Origin: Loktanella sp. S4079
GTDB lineage: Bacteria; Pseudomonadota; Alphaproteobacteria; Rhodobacterales; Rhodobacteraceae
NCBI RefSeq assembly: GCF_000967725.1
Contig: NZ_JXYE01000007.1
Span: 62,001 to 126,000 of the forward strand
Direction of reading: 5' to 3'
DNA length: 64,000 nucleotides
In this document: piece after piece, positions 36,153 through 46,582 of the stretch
Numbering within the stretch: position 1 is the stretch's first letter
Layout: each line of letters starts with the position of its first letter
Notes under the pieces: model-generated
Databases searched by the model: none
Seen by the model: the letters and a program-made list of their open reading frames with translations, nothing else
What the model was told of the DNA's origin: nothing
Program-made: the position numbers and the translations under genes

Positions 36153-38296
36153 GCACCGCAACCTTTTGCCCGGCGTGCGTTGGTACGCCAGAGTTCACAC
36201 AAACGACCGCCACTTCGCAGGGCAACCAACAGATCATTCTTTCGCTTCCCGGCATTCACTGTATCGCCTGTATGAACGGGGTAGAGGCCGCGCTAGGCGT
36301 TATTCCCGGTGTAGATTCTGCACGCGTAAATCTGTCGCTAAAGCGGGTCACCGTTGGGCTGAACCAGCCCGTACCGCCAGAAACCCTGATCGAAGCGCTT
36401 GAACTGGCGGGGTTCGAGGCACGTATTCTGGACGCCACATTGCTCGGCGCGCAAACCGATAATTACGGACGCGCGCTCATGACCCGCATTGCCGTATCAG
36501 GTTTTGCGATGATGAATGTGATGTTGCTATCGGTCGCTGTCTGGTCCGGTGCAGTTGGCGCGACACAGCATCTATTTCATATGATCAGCGCGATGATCGC
36601 CCTGCCTGCTGTCGTCTATGCCGCGCAGCCGTTTTTTCACAACGCTTGGGTCGCGCTATCAAGACGGCGACTGAATATGGATGTGCCGATTTCGCTGGCC
36701 ATCTTGTTGGCCGCTGGGATGTCGTTGTTCGAAACCTTTGTCGGCGGCGCGCAGGCTTATTTTGATGCTGCACTTTCGCTGACGTTCTTTCTATTGATTG
36801 GTCGCTATCTCGATCACCGCAGCCGCAAAGCGGCGGCCTCGGCCGCTGCCCAGCTTTCAGCACTTGAGGTTCCGCGCGTGCTTCGGATTGATGGCGAAAC
36901 GCGCGAAATGATCGACTTTGACCAATTGCGCGTCGGCGACAATATTCAGGTCCTGCCGGGTGGCCGTATCCCGGTGGACGGTGTGGTGATCACGGGACAA
37001 AGCGAAATTGACCGCTCGATCCTAACGGGCGAAAGCCGCACATCCGAGGTGTCCCCGAATGCAAAGGTTACCGCCGGAGAAATCAACATTTCTGGTCCGC
37101 TCGTAATCCGCGCCAACACGGTAGGTGGGGATACGACATTGCGTCGTATGGCAACGATGATCGACAAGGCAGAAGCAACCAAGAACCGCTACACAGCCAT
37201 CGCAGATCGGGCTGCCGCGATTTACGCCCCGATGGTACATCTGCTTGCGCTCGTGACCTTTGCGGGGTGGATAATTTACGCTGGGGACCTGCGGCTATCA
37301 CTCAATATCGCGGTTGCCGTTTTAATCATCACATGTCCCTGCGCGCTGGGCCTTGCGGTGCCAGCGGTATCAACAACTGCCGCCGGGCGACTGTTTCGCA
37401 CTGGCCTATTGGTCAAAGACGGCACCGCGCTTGAACGCATCGCGGAAACCGATACCGTCATTTTTGACAAAACTGGCACGCTCACCATGCCGGCAGCAGA
37501 CGGTGCGCAATTGGACCTGACAACCAGAGCAATCGCGCTTGGTCTCGCCCAAGCCAGCAGCCACCCCATCGCGCAGGCCATCACGCGCTCACTTGGGCAG
37601 ATCACGCCCGCACCGTTAAACGAAATTTGTGAGCACCCCGGCAAAGGCATCAGCGCGAAATGGAACGATACACCAGTCCGCCTGGGCGCTGGAAATTGGA
37701 TGGGTGCTGGAACGGGCACATATGTACAGATAGACAATCAACCACCGCAGAAAATCGCGCTCAATTCGCAGCTCCGTCTTGGGGCAAAAGAGCTGGTCGC
37801 AGCATGGCAAAAGGCTGGTTATTCAGTGCATCTGGTTTCCGGCGACGAAAGCCGCGAAACAAGCCGGATCGCCGAGATCCTGAAGATCACGCAATGGAAA
37901 GCAAATGCATCGCCAGCCGACAAAATCGCCTATGTCCAAAGCTATGCGAACACCAGCGCCAAGGTTTTGATGGTTGGTGATGGACTGAACGACACCGGAG
38001 CGCTGGCTGCTGCGCATGCCTCTGTTTCGCCAGCCAGCGCGGTGGATGCATCCCGCGCAGCCTCTGACGTTGTATTGCTCAATGACAGCCTGATCCCGCT
38101 CATCGCGCTGCCATTTATTGCACGTGCTGCCAAACGCCGGATCATCGAGAATTTTGCGATCTCTGCGGCATATAATTGCATCGCCATCCCAATCGCTGTG
38201 CTTGGCTACGCGACACCGCTTTTGGCTGCGATTGCAATGTCGGTATCATCGCTAACTGTGCTCGCAAATGCGATGCGCCTAAGAGGTGGAAAATGA
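36149..38296 (+). CDS. ccoI: Copper-exporting P-type ATPase CcoI (FixI) for cbb3 assembly
   Basis: A P1B-type ATPase that supplies copper for the cbb3 CuB site, 715 residues. The N-terminus has a CPAC pair and a heavy-metal domain with GIHCIACMNGVEAAL. The membrane copper motif is CPCALGLAVP (about residue 394). The phosphorylation site is FDKTGTLT, the nucleotide domain has SSHPIAQAI, and the hinge is MVGDGLNDTGALAAAH, with Thr after the Asp where many P-type pumps have Ala-Pro. Eight membrane segments are expected. It overlaps ccoH and ccoS. Confidence 0.95.
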   Translation: MSTATFCPACVGTPEFTQTTATSQGNQQIILSLPGIHCIACMNGVEAALGVIPGVDSARVNLSLKRVTVGLNQPVPPETLIEALELAGFEARILDATLLGAQTDNYGRALMTRIAVSGFAMMNVMLLSVAVWSGAVGATQHLFHMISAMIALPAVVYAAQPFFHNAWVALSRRRLNMDVPISLAILLAAGMSLFETFVGGAQAYFDAALSLTFFLLIGRYLDHRSRKAAASAAAQLSALEVPRVLRIDGETREMIDFDQLRVGDNIQVLPGGRIPVDGVVITGQSEIDRSILTGESRTSEVSPNAKVTAGEINISGPLVIRANTVGGDTTLRRMATMIDKAEATKNRYTAIADRAAAIYAPMVHLLALVTFAGWIIYAGDLRLSLNIAVAVLIITCPCALGLAVPAVSTTAAGRLFRTGLLVKDGTALERIAETDTVIFDKTGTLTMPAADGAQLDLTTRAIALGLAQASSHPIAQAITRSLGQITPAPLNEICEHPGKGISAKWNDTPVRLGAGNWMGAGTGTYVQIDNQPPQKIALNSQLRLGAKELVAAWQKAGYSVHLVSGDESRETSRIAEILKITQWKANASPADKIAYVQSYANTSAKVLMVGDGLNDTGALAAAHASVSPASAVDASRAASDVVLLNDSLIPLIALPFIARAAKRRIIENFAISAAYNCIAIPIAVLGYATPLLAAIAMSVSSLTVLANAMRLRGGK

Positions 38297-38454
38297 ACGT
38301 TCTCGTCATCCTTATTCCCGTGTCTCTGCTCCTTGGGGGGCTTGGATTGATCGCCTTTCTATGGAGCCTGCGCAGCGACCAATATGACGATCTAGACGGA
38401 GACGCCTGGCGCATCCTGAGTGACGACGAACACAATCACCCTTCGAAAAATTAG
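38293..38454 (+). CDS. ccoS: cbb3 oxidase maturation protein CcoS
   Basis: A 53-residue membrane peptide with one segment (about residues 3-24) followed by WSLRSDQYDDLDGDAWRIL, the CcoS signature. It is required for cofactor insertion into cbb3 oxidase. The ATG overlaps the ccoI stop (ATGA) at 38293-38296. It is the last gene of ccoGHIS, and no clear terminator is seen before the groESL promoter. Confidence 0.92.
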   Translation: MNVLVILIPVSLLLGGLGLIAFLWSLRSDQYDDLDGDAWRILSDDEHNHPSKN

Positions 38455-38494
38455 ACCCATTGGTATAAATCCTAGCGATTAATTGGCGGCGCTG

Positions 38495-38523
38495 TTGACT
38501 CGGGCGAATACGGTGCCTAACTA
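38495..38523 (+). promoter_or_regulatory. groES: Predicted groESL promoter
   Basis: TTGACT (38495-38500) and TAACTA (38518-38523) are 17 bases apart, a good match to a housekeeping-type promoter. It ends 8 bases before the CIRCE element, so HrcA bound there would block transcription. Confidence 0.65.
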
Positions 38524-38530
38524 CGCTGCG

Positions 38531-38557
38531 TTATCACTCGAACATTGTGAGTGCTAA
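38531..38557 (+). promoter_or_regulatory. CIRCE element (HrcA operator) of groESL
   Basis: TTATCACTC, nine bases, GAGTGCTAA. This matches the CIRCE consensus (TTAGCACTC-N9-GAGTGCTAA) at all but one position. It lies 33 bases before the groES ATG. Confidence 0.93.
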
Positions 38558-38590
38558 CATGGGAGAAACACGAACTGGAGAAGTTCTGAA

Positions 38591-38875
38591 ATGGCATTTA
38601 CACCACTTCACGACCGCGTACTCGTTCGTCGTATTGAAAGCGACGAAAAGACTGTTGGCGGCCTGATCATTCCTGACAGCGCCAAAGAAAAACCTGCTGA
38701 AGGTGAAGTCGTCAGCACTGGCGAAGGCGCCCGCAAAGACAACGGTGAACTGATCGCAATGGCTGTAAAAGCCGGCGACAAAGTGCTGTTTGGCAAATGG
38801 TCCGGCACCGAAGTCAAAATTGACGGCGAAGACCTGTTGATCATGAAAGAAAGCGACATCCTGGGTATTCTTTAA
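38591..38875 (+). CDS. groES: Co-chaperonin GroES
   Basis: The lid of the GroEL folding chamber, 94 residues, a normal length. The mobile loop ([20 protein letters not shown]) and the roof-forming strand are visible, and the end [10 protein letters not shown] is typical. It is controlled by the CIRCE element and promoter just upstream. groEL follows after 73 bases that contain a palindromic repeat. Confidence 0.97.
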   Translation: MAFTPLHDRVLVRRIESDEKTVGGLIIPDSAKEKPAEGEVVSTGEGARKDNGELIAMAVKAGDKVLFGKWSGTEVKIDGEDLLIMKESDILGIL

Positions 38876-38887
38876 CCCAAACTGTGT

Positions 38888-40589
<1,702 letters not shown>

Positions 40590-40677
40590 ATCGAAACGCT
40601 TAGCGTTTCGGCGCGGGCACATAGCTGCGATCGTTTCATCAGAAACGGTCACAGCTTACCCCGCATCAGCCACAAAG

Positions 40678-40707
40678 AGGCGGTCCGGTTTCGGGCCGCC
40701 TTTTCTA
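40678..40707 (+). terminator. Intrinsic terminator after groEL
   Basis: A 9-bp stem (GGCGGTCCG / CGGGCCGCC, one G-U pair) with a 4-base loop, then TTTTCTATTT. A smaller hairpin (CGAAACGC / GCGTTTCG, 40592-40610) lies directly after the groEL stop. Confidence 0.82.
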
Positions 40708-40778
40708 TTTGCCAGGCCGCGCGTCGCACTCTCGTATCTCGCTGGACCTCTGTCACGGGCGTCGCTACCGTCTGGCGC

Positions 40779-41276
40779 ATGACACTATTCCAAGCACCTG
40801 AATTCGCCCGCGATATGAAACGTGGCGAAGAACTACATGTCGACGCATTACTGCAGCACGTCTTTGGGCATACCAAAGAGGTCAAACAGGTTGCGGCCCT
40901 GCGCAAATCGAAAACAATCGCCGGAGAAACGGTTCTGCCGATGGATGGGCAGATCGTTGGTTATTACGCGCTATCGTATATGCGCAGCCCAAAGGGGTGG
41001 CTTTGCCTTGCCCCGCTCGCCATTCACCCCGACTTACCGCGTGGATACGCGAAACGTATGCTTGGCGTATTGTCCGAATGGGCGCGCATTACTGGTACCC
41101 CTGTTGTCGCTCTGGGTGAGCCAGATATCTACGAACAATCAGGGTTCGTGACATTTCCAGATACGCAGTTCACCAGCCCCTACCCGGCCGAAAACACCCG
41201 TTTTGCCGGGCTCGCCCAAACACCCAAGGAACTGGCCCTAACCTACCCCAAAGCATTCGCGGATCTGCACAAATGA
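40779..41276 (+). CDS. GNAT-family N-acetyltransferase
   Basis: A 165-residue acetyltransferase of the YhbS-like GNAT group. The central strand and P-loop region reads GWLCLAPLAIHPDLPRGYAKRMLGVLSEWA, where acetyl-CoA is expected to bind. It is followed by VVALGEPDIYEQSGFVTFP, the typical helix and strand after it. The substrate is unknown. Its stop overlaps the start of the transporter gene (ATGA), so the two are coupled. No clear Shine-Dalgarno sequence precedes the ATG. Confidence 0.8.
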   Translation: MTLFQAPEFARDMKRGEELHVDALLQHVFGHTKEVKQVAALRKSKTIAGETVLPMDGQIVGYYALSYMRSPKGWLCLAPLAIHPDLPRGYAKRMLGVLSEWARITGTPVVALGEPDIYEQSGFVTFPDTQFTSPYPAENTRFAGLAQTPKELALTYPKAFADLHK

Positions 41277-42103
41277 AACTTGCCCTTGCCGTCGTGATTA
41301 CGATGATTGCGTTCGCTGCGAATTCCGTGCTGAACCGGCTTGGGGTGGCGCGCTACGGGCTGGACCCAATGCAATTTGCCGCGATCCGTGTTGCAGCAGG
41401 TGCATGTGCACTGTGGCTGCTCGTTGCCTCGCGACGGTCAGAGCGGCCAACGATATTGTCACGCAAACGTCTTGGCGGAGCTGTCACCCTCGCGATTTAT
41501 ATGATCGGTTTTTCCTGGGCGTACCAAGGGCTGGACGCAGGCGTTGGCGCACTCATTCTCTTTGGTGCTTTGCAGGTTGTTATATTTGGTTGGGCATTGG
41601 TCGAAGGGCAGCGCATCGCGCTATTGCGTTGGCTGGGTATGGGGACTGCATTTGTCGGGCTATGCGTTCTACTGTGGCCTTCTGACGCCACTCCAATCGC
41701 GAGCTTCAGCGCGGTAGCAATGATCGCTGCGGCTATTGGGTGGGGAGGCTACACATTGCTCGGTCGCGCAGAGAACGACCCGCTCGGTGCGACCGCGAGC
41801 AACTTTTTGCTCTGCGTGCCGCTGGTCAGCTTCGGGTTCTGGAGCAACACGCCAGTATCAACCGCTGGGATCATTTGTGCGGTGACCGCCGGCGCTGTGA
41901 CGTCTGGAATGGGCTATGCGCTATGGTATCGCGTTTTGCCAAGCCTTCAGACGACAATGGCAGGGATTGCCCAACTTAGCGTGCCAGTTATTGCTGTGCT
42001 TTTTGGCGTCGCGCTATTGGGTGAAACACTTAGTATCTTGATGATCATCTCTGGCATCTTGGTGCTAGGCGGAATCACGATTTCGCTATACGGGCAAAAA
42101 TGA
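41273..42103 (+). CDS. DMT-superfamily (EamA) transporter
   Basis: A drug/metabolite transporter with about ten membrane segments, 276 residues, made of two EamA repeats: ANSVLNRLGVARYGLDPMQFAAIRVAAGACALWLL, then the second half, which includes ...PSLQTTMAGIAQLSVPVIAVLFGVALLGETLS. The substrate cannot be read from sequence. It overlaps the GNAT gene by 4 bases. Confidence 0.88.
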   Translation: MKLALAVVITMIAFAANSVLNRLGVARYGLDPMQFAAIRVAAGACALWLLVASRRSERPTILSRKRLGGAVTLAIYMIGFSWAYQGLDAGVGALILFGALQVVIFGWALVEGQRIALLRWLGMGTAFVGLCVLLWPSDATPIASFSAVAMIAAAIGWGGYTLLGRAENDPLGATASNFLLCVPLVSFGFWSNTPVSTAGIICAVTAGAVTSGMGYALWYRVLPSLQTTMAGIAQLSVPVIAVLFGVALLGETLSILMIISGILVLGGITISLYGQK

Positions 42104-42151
42104 ACCACCCTTCCCCTTTTAGTGCAGCAGGTCAGTGATAGGTATACTGCC

Positions 42152-42883
42152 ATGAAAACACTGATCGCCGCCGTTCTGGGCCTATTGGGCACCCCCGTTG
42201 TCGCACAAGAATGTGTGGTGCTTTTGCATGGGTTGGCGCGGACAGAAATGTCGCTAACCCCACTCCAATTGGTGCTTGAAGAACAAGGTTACCAAGTCGT
42301 TAACCGCGGTTACCCCTCAACCACAGCGCCCATCGAGACATTGGTCAAAGAGCACCTGACCGAAGATGTGGCCGCATGTGGCGACAAAAAGATCAACTTT
42401 GTCACCCATTCGATGGGTGGCATCCTTGTGCGGCTTTGGCTGACCGATAATCGCCCGCAGCAGATGGGGCGCGTGGTGATGCTTGGGCCACCGAATGCAG
42501 GGTCAGAACTGGTTGATATTTTCGGCGAATTCGAACCATTTCAGTGGGTCAACGGTCCTGCGGGCCTGCAGCTTGGAACGGAACCTGATAGCGTGCCGAA
42601 TAGTATCGCCTATGTTCCCTACGAGGTGGGGGTGATCGCCGGTGATCGCACCTTAAACCCCGTTTATTCGGCGCTGATCGAAGGTCCGGATGATGGCAAA
42701 GTTTCGGTCGCCTCAACGCGTCTGGATGGGATGACCGACCAGATTGTGCTGCCTGTCACGCATACCTTTATGATGAACAACCCCCTCGTCATGGAGGAGG
42801 TCGTTCTATTTCTGAAAAATGGCCGTTTTGATCACCAACTTAGCCTGACCAATGTTATCTTTGGTACGGAGCATTCCGACTAG
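42152..42883 (+). CDS. Secreted alpha/beta hydrolase (lipase-like)
   Basis: A 243-residue exported hydrolase. The start at 42152 gives a signal peptide ([19 protein letters not shown]). The oxyanion segment [15 protein letters not shown] and the nucleophile elbow [15 protein letters not shown] (Ser in H-S-M-G-G) define the lipase/esterase fold. A His near the end ([12 protein letters not shown]) completes the likely triad. The substrate is unknown. It converges with purK and the two overlap by 4 bases at their stop codons. Confidence 0.85.
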   Translation: MKTLIAAVLGLLGTPVVAQECVVLLHGLARTEMSLTPLQLVLEEQGYQVVNRGYPSTTAPIETLVKEHLTEDVAACGDKKINFVTHSMGGILVRLWLTDNRPQQMGRVVMLGPPNAGSELVDIFGEFEPFQWVNGPAGLQLGTEPDSVPNSIAYVPYEVGVIAGDRTLNPVYSALIEGPDDGKVSVASTRLDGMTDQIVLPVTHTFMMNNPLVMEEVVLFLKNGRFDHQLSLTNVIFGTEHSD

Positions 42884-43953
42884 GCTTTGGATTTCGCGAT
42901 CCGGTTGATGTGGCCCATTTTACGGCCCGCCTTTACCTCTGCCTTACCATAAAGATGGATCGCAGCATCGGTCAAAGCCAGCTCTGGCACGCGGTCCATG
43001 TCGTCACCGATCAGGTTTTCCATCACCACATCAGAATGCCGCTCTCCGCTCCCCAAGGGCCAGCCTGCAACCGCACGAATGTGCTGTTCAAATTGGCAAA
43101 TCGTGCAGCCATTCTGTGTCCAGTGACCAGAGTTATGCACGCGAGGGGCGATTTCATTCACGATCAAACCATTGGCCGTGACGAATAGCTCAACTCCCAT
43201 CACGCCAACGTAATCAAGTGCGTTCAGAATGTTCGCGGTCAGCAAGACCGCGTCTGTGCGCTGGCTCGGGGTTAGGTTTGCGGGCACCGTGGTGGTCCGC
43301 AAGATGCCTGCCTCATGCACGTTTTCACCGGGATCATAGCAAGCAACCGCACCATCTGGACTGCGCGCGCCAATCACAGACACCTCGTGACTAAAGTCGA
43401 TGAACCCTTCGAGGATTGCGGGCGCGCCGGACATATCGGCAAGCGCCTGATCGGCATCTGCGGGTGACATGATCCGTGCCTGCCCTTTGCCGTCGTACCC
43501 CATACGCCGGGTTTTCAAGATCGCTGGCGTACCGATTTCCGCAATTGCCTTAGCGAGATCATCTGCATTCGCCACATCCGCGAATGGTGCCGTCTGAAGC
43601 CCCAAGCCACGCAGGAATGTCTTTTCGGTCAGGCGATCTTGACTCGTGGCAAGCGCCTGACGACCCGGATGAATGGGTGCCAGCGTTTCCAGCAGATCAA
43701 GTGCGCTGGTCGGGATATTTTCAAATTCGTAGGTGATCACATCAACGGACTGGCCAAAGGCCGTCAGCGCATCTGCGTCCTCGTAGCTGGCGGTGGTGAC
43801 ACGGTGCGCCACATCCGCCGCTGGTGGGTTTGCCCCCGGCTCAAATATGTGGGTCTTTAGTCCCAACCGCGATGCCGCAACTGAAAGCATACGGCCAAGC
43901 TGTCCACCGCCCAAAATACCGATTGTGGCCCCAACGGGCAGAGGATTAGTCAT
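42880..43953 (-). CDS. purK: N5-carboxyaminoimidazole ribonucleotide synthase PurK
   Basis: An ATP-grasp enzyme of purine synthesis that carboxylates AIR with bicarbonate, 357 residues from the ATG at 43953, which overlaps the purE stop by 8 bases. The N-terminus has [25 protein letters not shown]. The ATP-grasp core has [18 protein letters not shown] and a metal-binding block [25 protein letters not shown]. An upstream Met at 43965 is also possible. It is coupled to purE. Confidence 0.94.
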   Translation of the reverse strand: MTNPLPVGATIGILGGGQLGRMLSVAASRLGLKTHIFEPGANPPAADVAHRVTTASYEDADALTAFGQSVDVITYEFENIPTSALDLLETLAPIHPGRQALATSQDRLTEKTFLRGLGLQTAPFADVANADDLAKAIAEIGTPAILKTRRMGYDGKGQARIMSPADADQALADMSGAPAILEGFIDFSHEVSVIGARSPDGAVACYDPGENVHEAGILRTTTVPANLTPSQRTDAVLLTANILNALDYVGVMGVELFVTANGLIVNEIAPRVHNSGHWTQNGCTICQFEQHIRAVAGWPLGSGERHSDVVMENLIGDDMDRVPELALTDAAIHLYGKAEVKAGRKMGHINRIAKSKA

Positions 43954-44434
43954 CAGTTGGTTCATCCGGAATAGAATCAGAAAGTGCGACACGCCACGCA
44001 TCCAAACGGGCGGCCAACGCGGGGTCTTGTAGGGCAAGGATACCAGCCGCCATCAAGCCACCATTTTTGGCGCCAGCTGCACCAATCGCCATCGTCGCAA
44101 CAGGAAATCCGCGCGGCATTTGCAGAATTGAATAAAGACTATCAACACCAGAAAGGGCCTTGGTTTGAACCGGGATGCCAATGACGGGCACCCGCGTTTT
44201 TGATGCCATCATTCCGGGCAAATGCGCCGCACCCCCTGCACCTGCGATGATAACCTGCAAACCGCGGTCGACCGCTGTCTTACCGTAATCCCACAACCGA
44301 TCTGGTGTGCGATGCGCTGAAACGATCTTGGTTTCGAATGGCACGCCCAGCTCTGTTAGAACATCAGCTGCCTCGCGCATAGTGGGCCAATCCGATTGGC
44401 TGCCCATTATGATCCCGACCAAAGGTTGCGTCAT
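43946..44434 (-). CDS. purE: N5-carboxyaminoimidazole ribonucleotide mutase PurE
   Basis: Converts N5-CAIR to CAIR in purine synthesis, 162 residues from the ATG at 44434 ([19 protein letters not shown]), with GAGGAT upstream. The signature [13 protein letters not shown] (with the catalytic His), [16 protein letters not shown] and [24 protein letters not shown] are all intact. It is translationally coupled to purK. Confidence 0.96.
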   Translation of the reverse strand: MTQPLVGIIMGSQSDWPTMREAADVLTELGVPFETKIVSAHRTPDRLWDYGKTAVDRGLQVIIAGAGGAAHLPGMMASKTRVPVIGIPVQTKALSGVDSLYSILQMPRGFPVATMAIGAAGAKNGGLMAAGILALQDPALAARLDAWRVALSDSIPDEPTDD

Positions 44435-44503
44435 ACTTTTCTGATCCTCGTATTGGAAAGGAAGCGGCAATATAGCCATGGCATCCAAAGCTGCAACGCC
44501 CTA

Positions 44504-44722
44504 TCAGGCAATAATATCTGGCAATATGCGATCTTCGAGCGCGACAATGCGATCCTTGAGCGCCAGTTTTTGCCGCTTAAGCCGCTTGAGCGTCAACATA
44601 TCGGTCGTCCCACTTTCATGCAAAGCCGCAATCGCCGTGTCTAAATCGCGATGCTCTTGTCGCAAAACTTCGAGTTTGACGCGCAAGACATCAACCTGTT
44701 CCATTTTTGCGGAGTTATTCAT
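44504..44722 (-). CDS. YdcH-family (DUF465) small protein
   Basis: A 72-residue, highly charged helical protein of the DUF465 family: RVKLEVLRQEHRDLDTAIAAL and LTLKRLKRQKLALKDRIVALED. It is probably a short coiled coil. The function is unknown. The Met at 44704 could also be the start. It is 69 bases upstream of purE on the same strand and divergent from hsp20. Confidence 0.82.
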   Translation of the reverse strand: MNNSAKMEQVDVLRVKLEVLRQEHRDLDTAIAALHESGTTDMLTLKRLKRQKLALKDRIVALEDRILPDIIA

Positions 44723-44797
44723 CGATCAACTACCCAGTTATCTCTACATGGATGCTCTATAGATAAAGCCAACGCAGAAATCATCCTAATACTTGCC

Positions 44798-44826
44798 CTT
44801 GATCAAATTGCGATTGCCCCCCATAT
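44798..44826 (+). promoter_or_regulatory. Predicted heat-shock (sigma-32 type) promoter of hsp20
   Basis: CTTGAT (44798-44803) and CCCCATAT (44819-44826) are separated by 15 bases, close to the sigma-32 consensus (CTTGAA and CCCCATNT). It is 65 bases before the Hsp20 start. Confidence 0.65.
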
Positions 44827-44891
44827 TTTCAGAAAGGTTGCCGAAATCGGGACCGACAAACGCGACAGTCGCTTAAAGAAGGGCATGTCTT

Positions 44892-45305
44892 ATGACGAAA
44901 TTGGCTTTGGGAACACATCCGTTCCTTTTGGGGTTTGAGCAACTAGAAAGACTGGTTGAGCGCACAGCAAAAACTGGAAACGACGGTTACCCCCCTTACA
45001 ATATCGAGCAGACCTCGGAAAACTCATATCGGATCACCTTAGCTGTAGCTGGCTTTGCCGAGAGCGATCTAGCGATCACCGTCGAGGACAACTCGCTGGT
45101 TATTCGTGGCCGCCAAGATGATGATGCCGAAGGGCGCGTATACCTTCATCGCGGTATTGCTGCCCGGCAGTTCCAACGCTCTTTTGTCTTGGCTGATGGC
45201 GTCGACGTCGGCGAGGCGGTCATGGAAAACGGGTTGCTGCATGTCGATCTGACGCGGTCGATCCCTGATCGTGTCGTGCAAACAATAAACATTCGGAAAG
45301 GATAA
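44892..45305 (+). CDS. Small heat-shock protein (Hsp20 family)
   Basis: A 137-residue alpha-crystallin-type holdase of the IbpA group. The N-terminus has THPFLLGFEQLERLVERTAKTGNDGYPPYNIEQ, the typical start of alphaproteobacterial class A small Hsps. The alpha-crystallin domain covers about residues 35-130 (SYRITLAVAGFAESDLAITVEDNSLVIRG). A C-terminal VVQTINIRKG includes the I-x-I anchor motif. GAAGG precedes the ATG. The DUF1150 gene follows after 5 bases. Confidence 0.93.
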   Translation: MTKLALGTHPFLLGFEQLERLVERTAKTGNDGYPPYNIEQTSENSYRITLAVAGFAESDLAITVEDNSLVIRGRQDDDAEGRVYLHRGIAARQFQRSFVLADGVDVGEAVMENGLLHVDLTRSIPDRVVQTINIRKG

Positions 45306-45310
45306 CGGAC

Positions 45311-45535
45311 ATGGATACCAAACACGATATGAACGCACTTGCGACTGACATCGTATACGTAAAGCCCGTGCTTGCCGCCGACCTGCCCGACGATATGCGC
45401 GAACAGGTCGGTGATCTGGAAACGCTATTCGCCGTTCACAACGCCGAAGGTGAACAGCTCGCCTTGGTTGCGAACCGGAAACTCGCGTTCCATCTGGCCC
45501 GTGAAAACGACATGACGCCTGTCACGGTCCACTAA
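45311..45535 (+). CDS. DUF1150-family protein
   Basis: A 74-residue acidic protein of the DUF1150 family, which commonly follows hsp20 in alphaproteobacteria. Visible features are VYVKPVLAADLP and LFAVHNAEGEQLALVANRKLAFHLARENDM. The function is unknown. AAGGAT precedes the start, and the gene is surely co-transcribed with hsp20. Its end lies 2 bases from the end of the convergent glycosyltransferase gene. Confidence 0.85.
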   Translation: MDTKHDMNALATDIVYVKPVLAADLPDDMREQVGDLETLFAVHNAEGEQLALVANRKLAFHLARENDMTPVTVH

Positions 45536-45537
45536 GT

Positions 45538-46377
45538 TCAGAGCCAAACACCATAGGTATCTTGCATGTACTTAATGCAAGATACATTTGCCTCATCACG
45601 GTTCGCACCATCAAGGACAGCCTGATAGAGCGGCATCTTTTCACTATTCTTATTGATTTCAGGATGCATAAATCCAGCGGCCTGCCAGATTGGGATACCT
45701 TTGCGCGCCATATGGCCACTTAGCCATACATCGTCCACGCTCCATAATACGTCAGGGATATCGTAGGCGAGATCGTCAAAAAAGTCCGGCTTTACTAATA
45801 CCGCACCAAAGCCTTCGGCGATGCACGCGTTGCCAGGCTTTACGTATTTGGGTCGAAAGGGCTTTCGTTCCTTAACCCCGGTCCTGAGCTCTCGTGATAT
45901 CTGCCCGATACGTTTGGCCCGATAGCTCAAACCCTTCTTGAATAGCTTTGGCCGAGGGTTTGGAGTGGTTTCTCCAATGTCACTAAGCCCGCGCAAATGT
46001 AGTGCCTCGTCCAATGTCGCTGTCGCGATACATTTACCTTCGTTGCCGACGCGCGCAGCCAAAATGCGTTCAAACCAATCAGGTGTATAGACCCGATCAT
46101 CATCACAAAAGATAATATCGGTGTCCGTCCCGCGCAGTTCTTCGGCGGCAAATAGAACTTTGCTCGCAGGCCCTAGATCGTCTTCGGGTTGGACAATACG
46201 CACCCCCGCCGGCACATCAGGAAGAGAGCCATCATAATCAGGAAAGCGGCGATATTTCTTGGGTATGTAAACGCGGATTTCGTCAACTTTGACAGTTTGT
46301 TTTTGCAGGCACGACAGGATGGAATCAATCGTATCAAACCGCGGCGGAATAGTAGAAAGCGAAACGACAAGGCTCAT
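45538..46377 (-). CDS. Glycosyltransferase-like protein (GT-A fold)
   Basis: A 279-residue protein with features of family 2-like nucleotide-sugar transferases: MSLVVSLSTIPPRFDTIDSIL, a metal-binding DxD-type motif IIFCDDDRVYTPDWFERIL (about residue 93), and a late acidic block DVLWSVDDVWLSGHMARKG that could carry the catalytic base. It has no membrane segment. It stands alone, not in a polysaccharide cluster, so the acceptor cannot be guessed. Relatives in this order are annotated only as hypothetical or glycosyltransferase. Confidence 0.7.
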   Translation of the reverse strand: MSLVVSLSTIPPRFDTIDSILSCLQKQTVKVDEIRVYIPKKYRRFPDYDGSLPDVPAGVRIVQPEDDLGPASKVLFAAEELRGTDTDIIFCDDDRVYTPDWFERILAARVGNEGKCIATATLDEALHLRGLSDIGETTPNPRPKLFKKGLSYRAKRIGQISRELRTGVKERKPFRPKYVKPGNACIAEGFGAVLVKPDFFDDLAYDIPDVLWSVDDVWLSGHMARKGIPIWQAAGFMHPEINKNSEKMPLYQAVLDGANRDEANVSCIKYMQDTYGVWL

Positions 46378-46530
46378 TTATTTTCTCTGGATCGTATGAA
46401 TTTGCGTAAACCAAATGACGAATAAACAAATACAATTCACCTGACTTATGCCGATGCGCGCCCTCCCGCAAGCGATCATTTTACGAAGCAATATCCAACA
46501 GCAAGAACTGGCGTACAATTCCCAGAACGC

Positions 46531-46562
46531 AAAAAGACCGGAGGCTTTTCAGCGCTCCGGTC
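46531..46562 (-). terminator. Intrinsic terminator after sat
   Basis: An 8-bp stem (GACCGGAG / CTCCGGTC) with an 11-base loop. On the minus strand it is followed by five T. Confidence 0.8.
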
Positions 46563-46582
46563 CCTCATGGGTTTCTTTGCGA

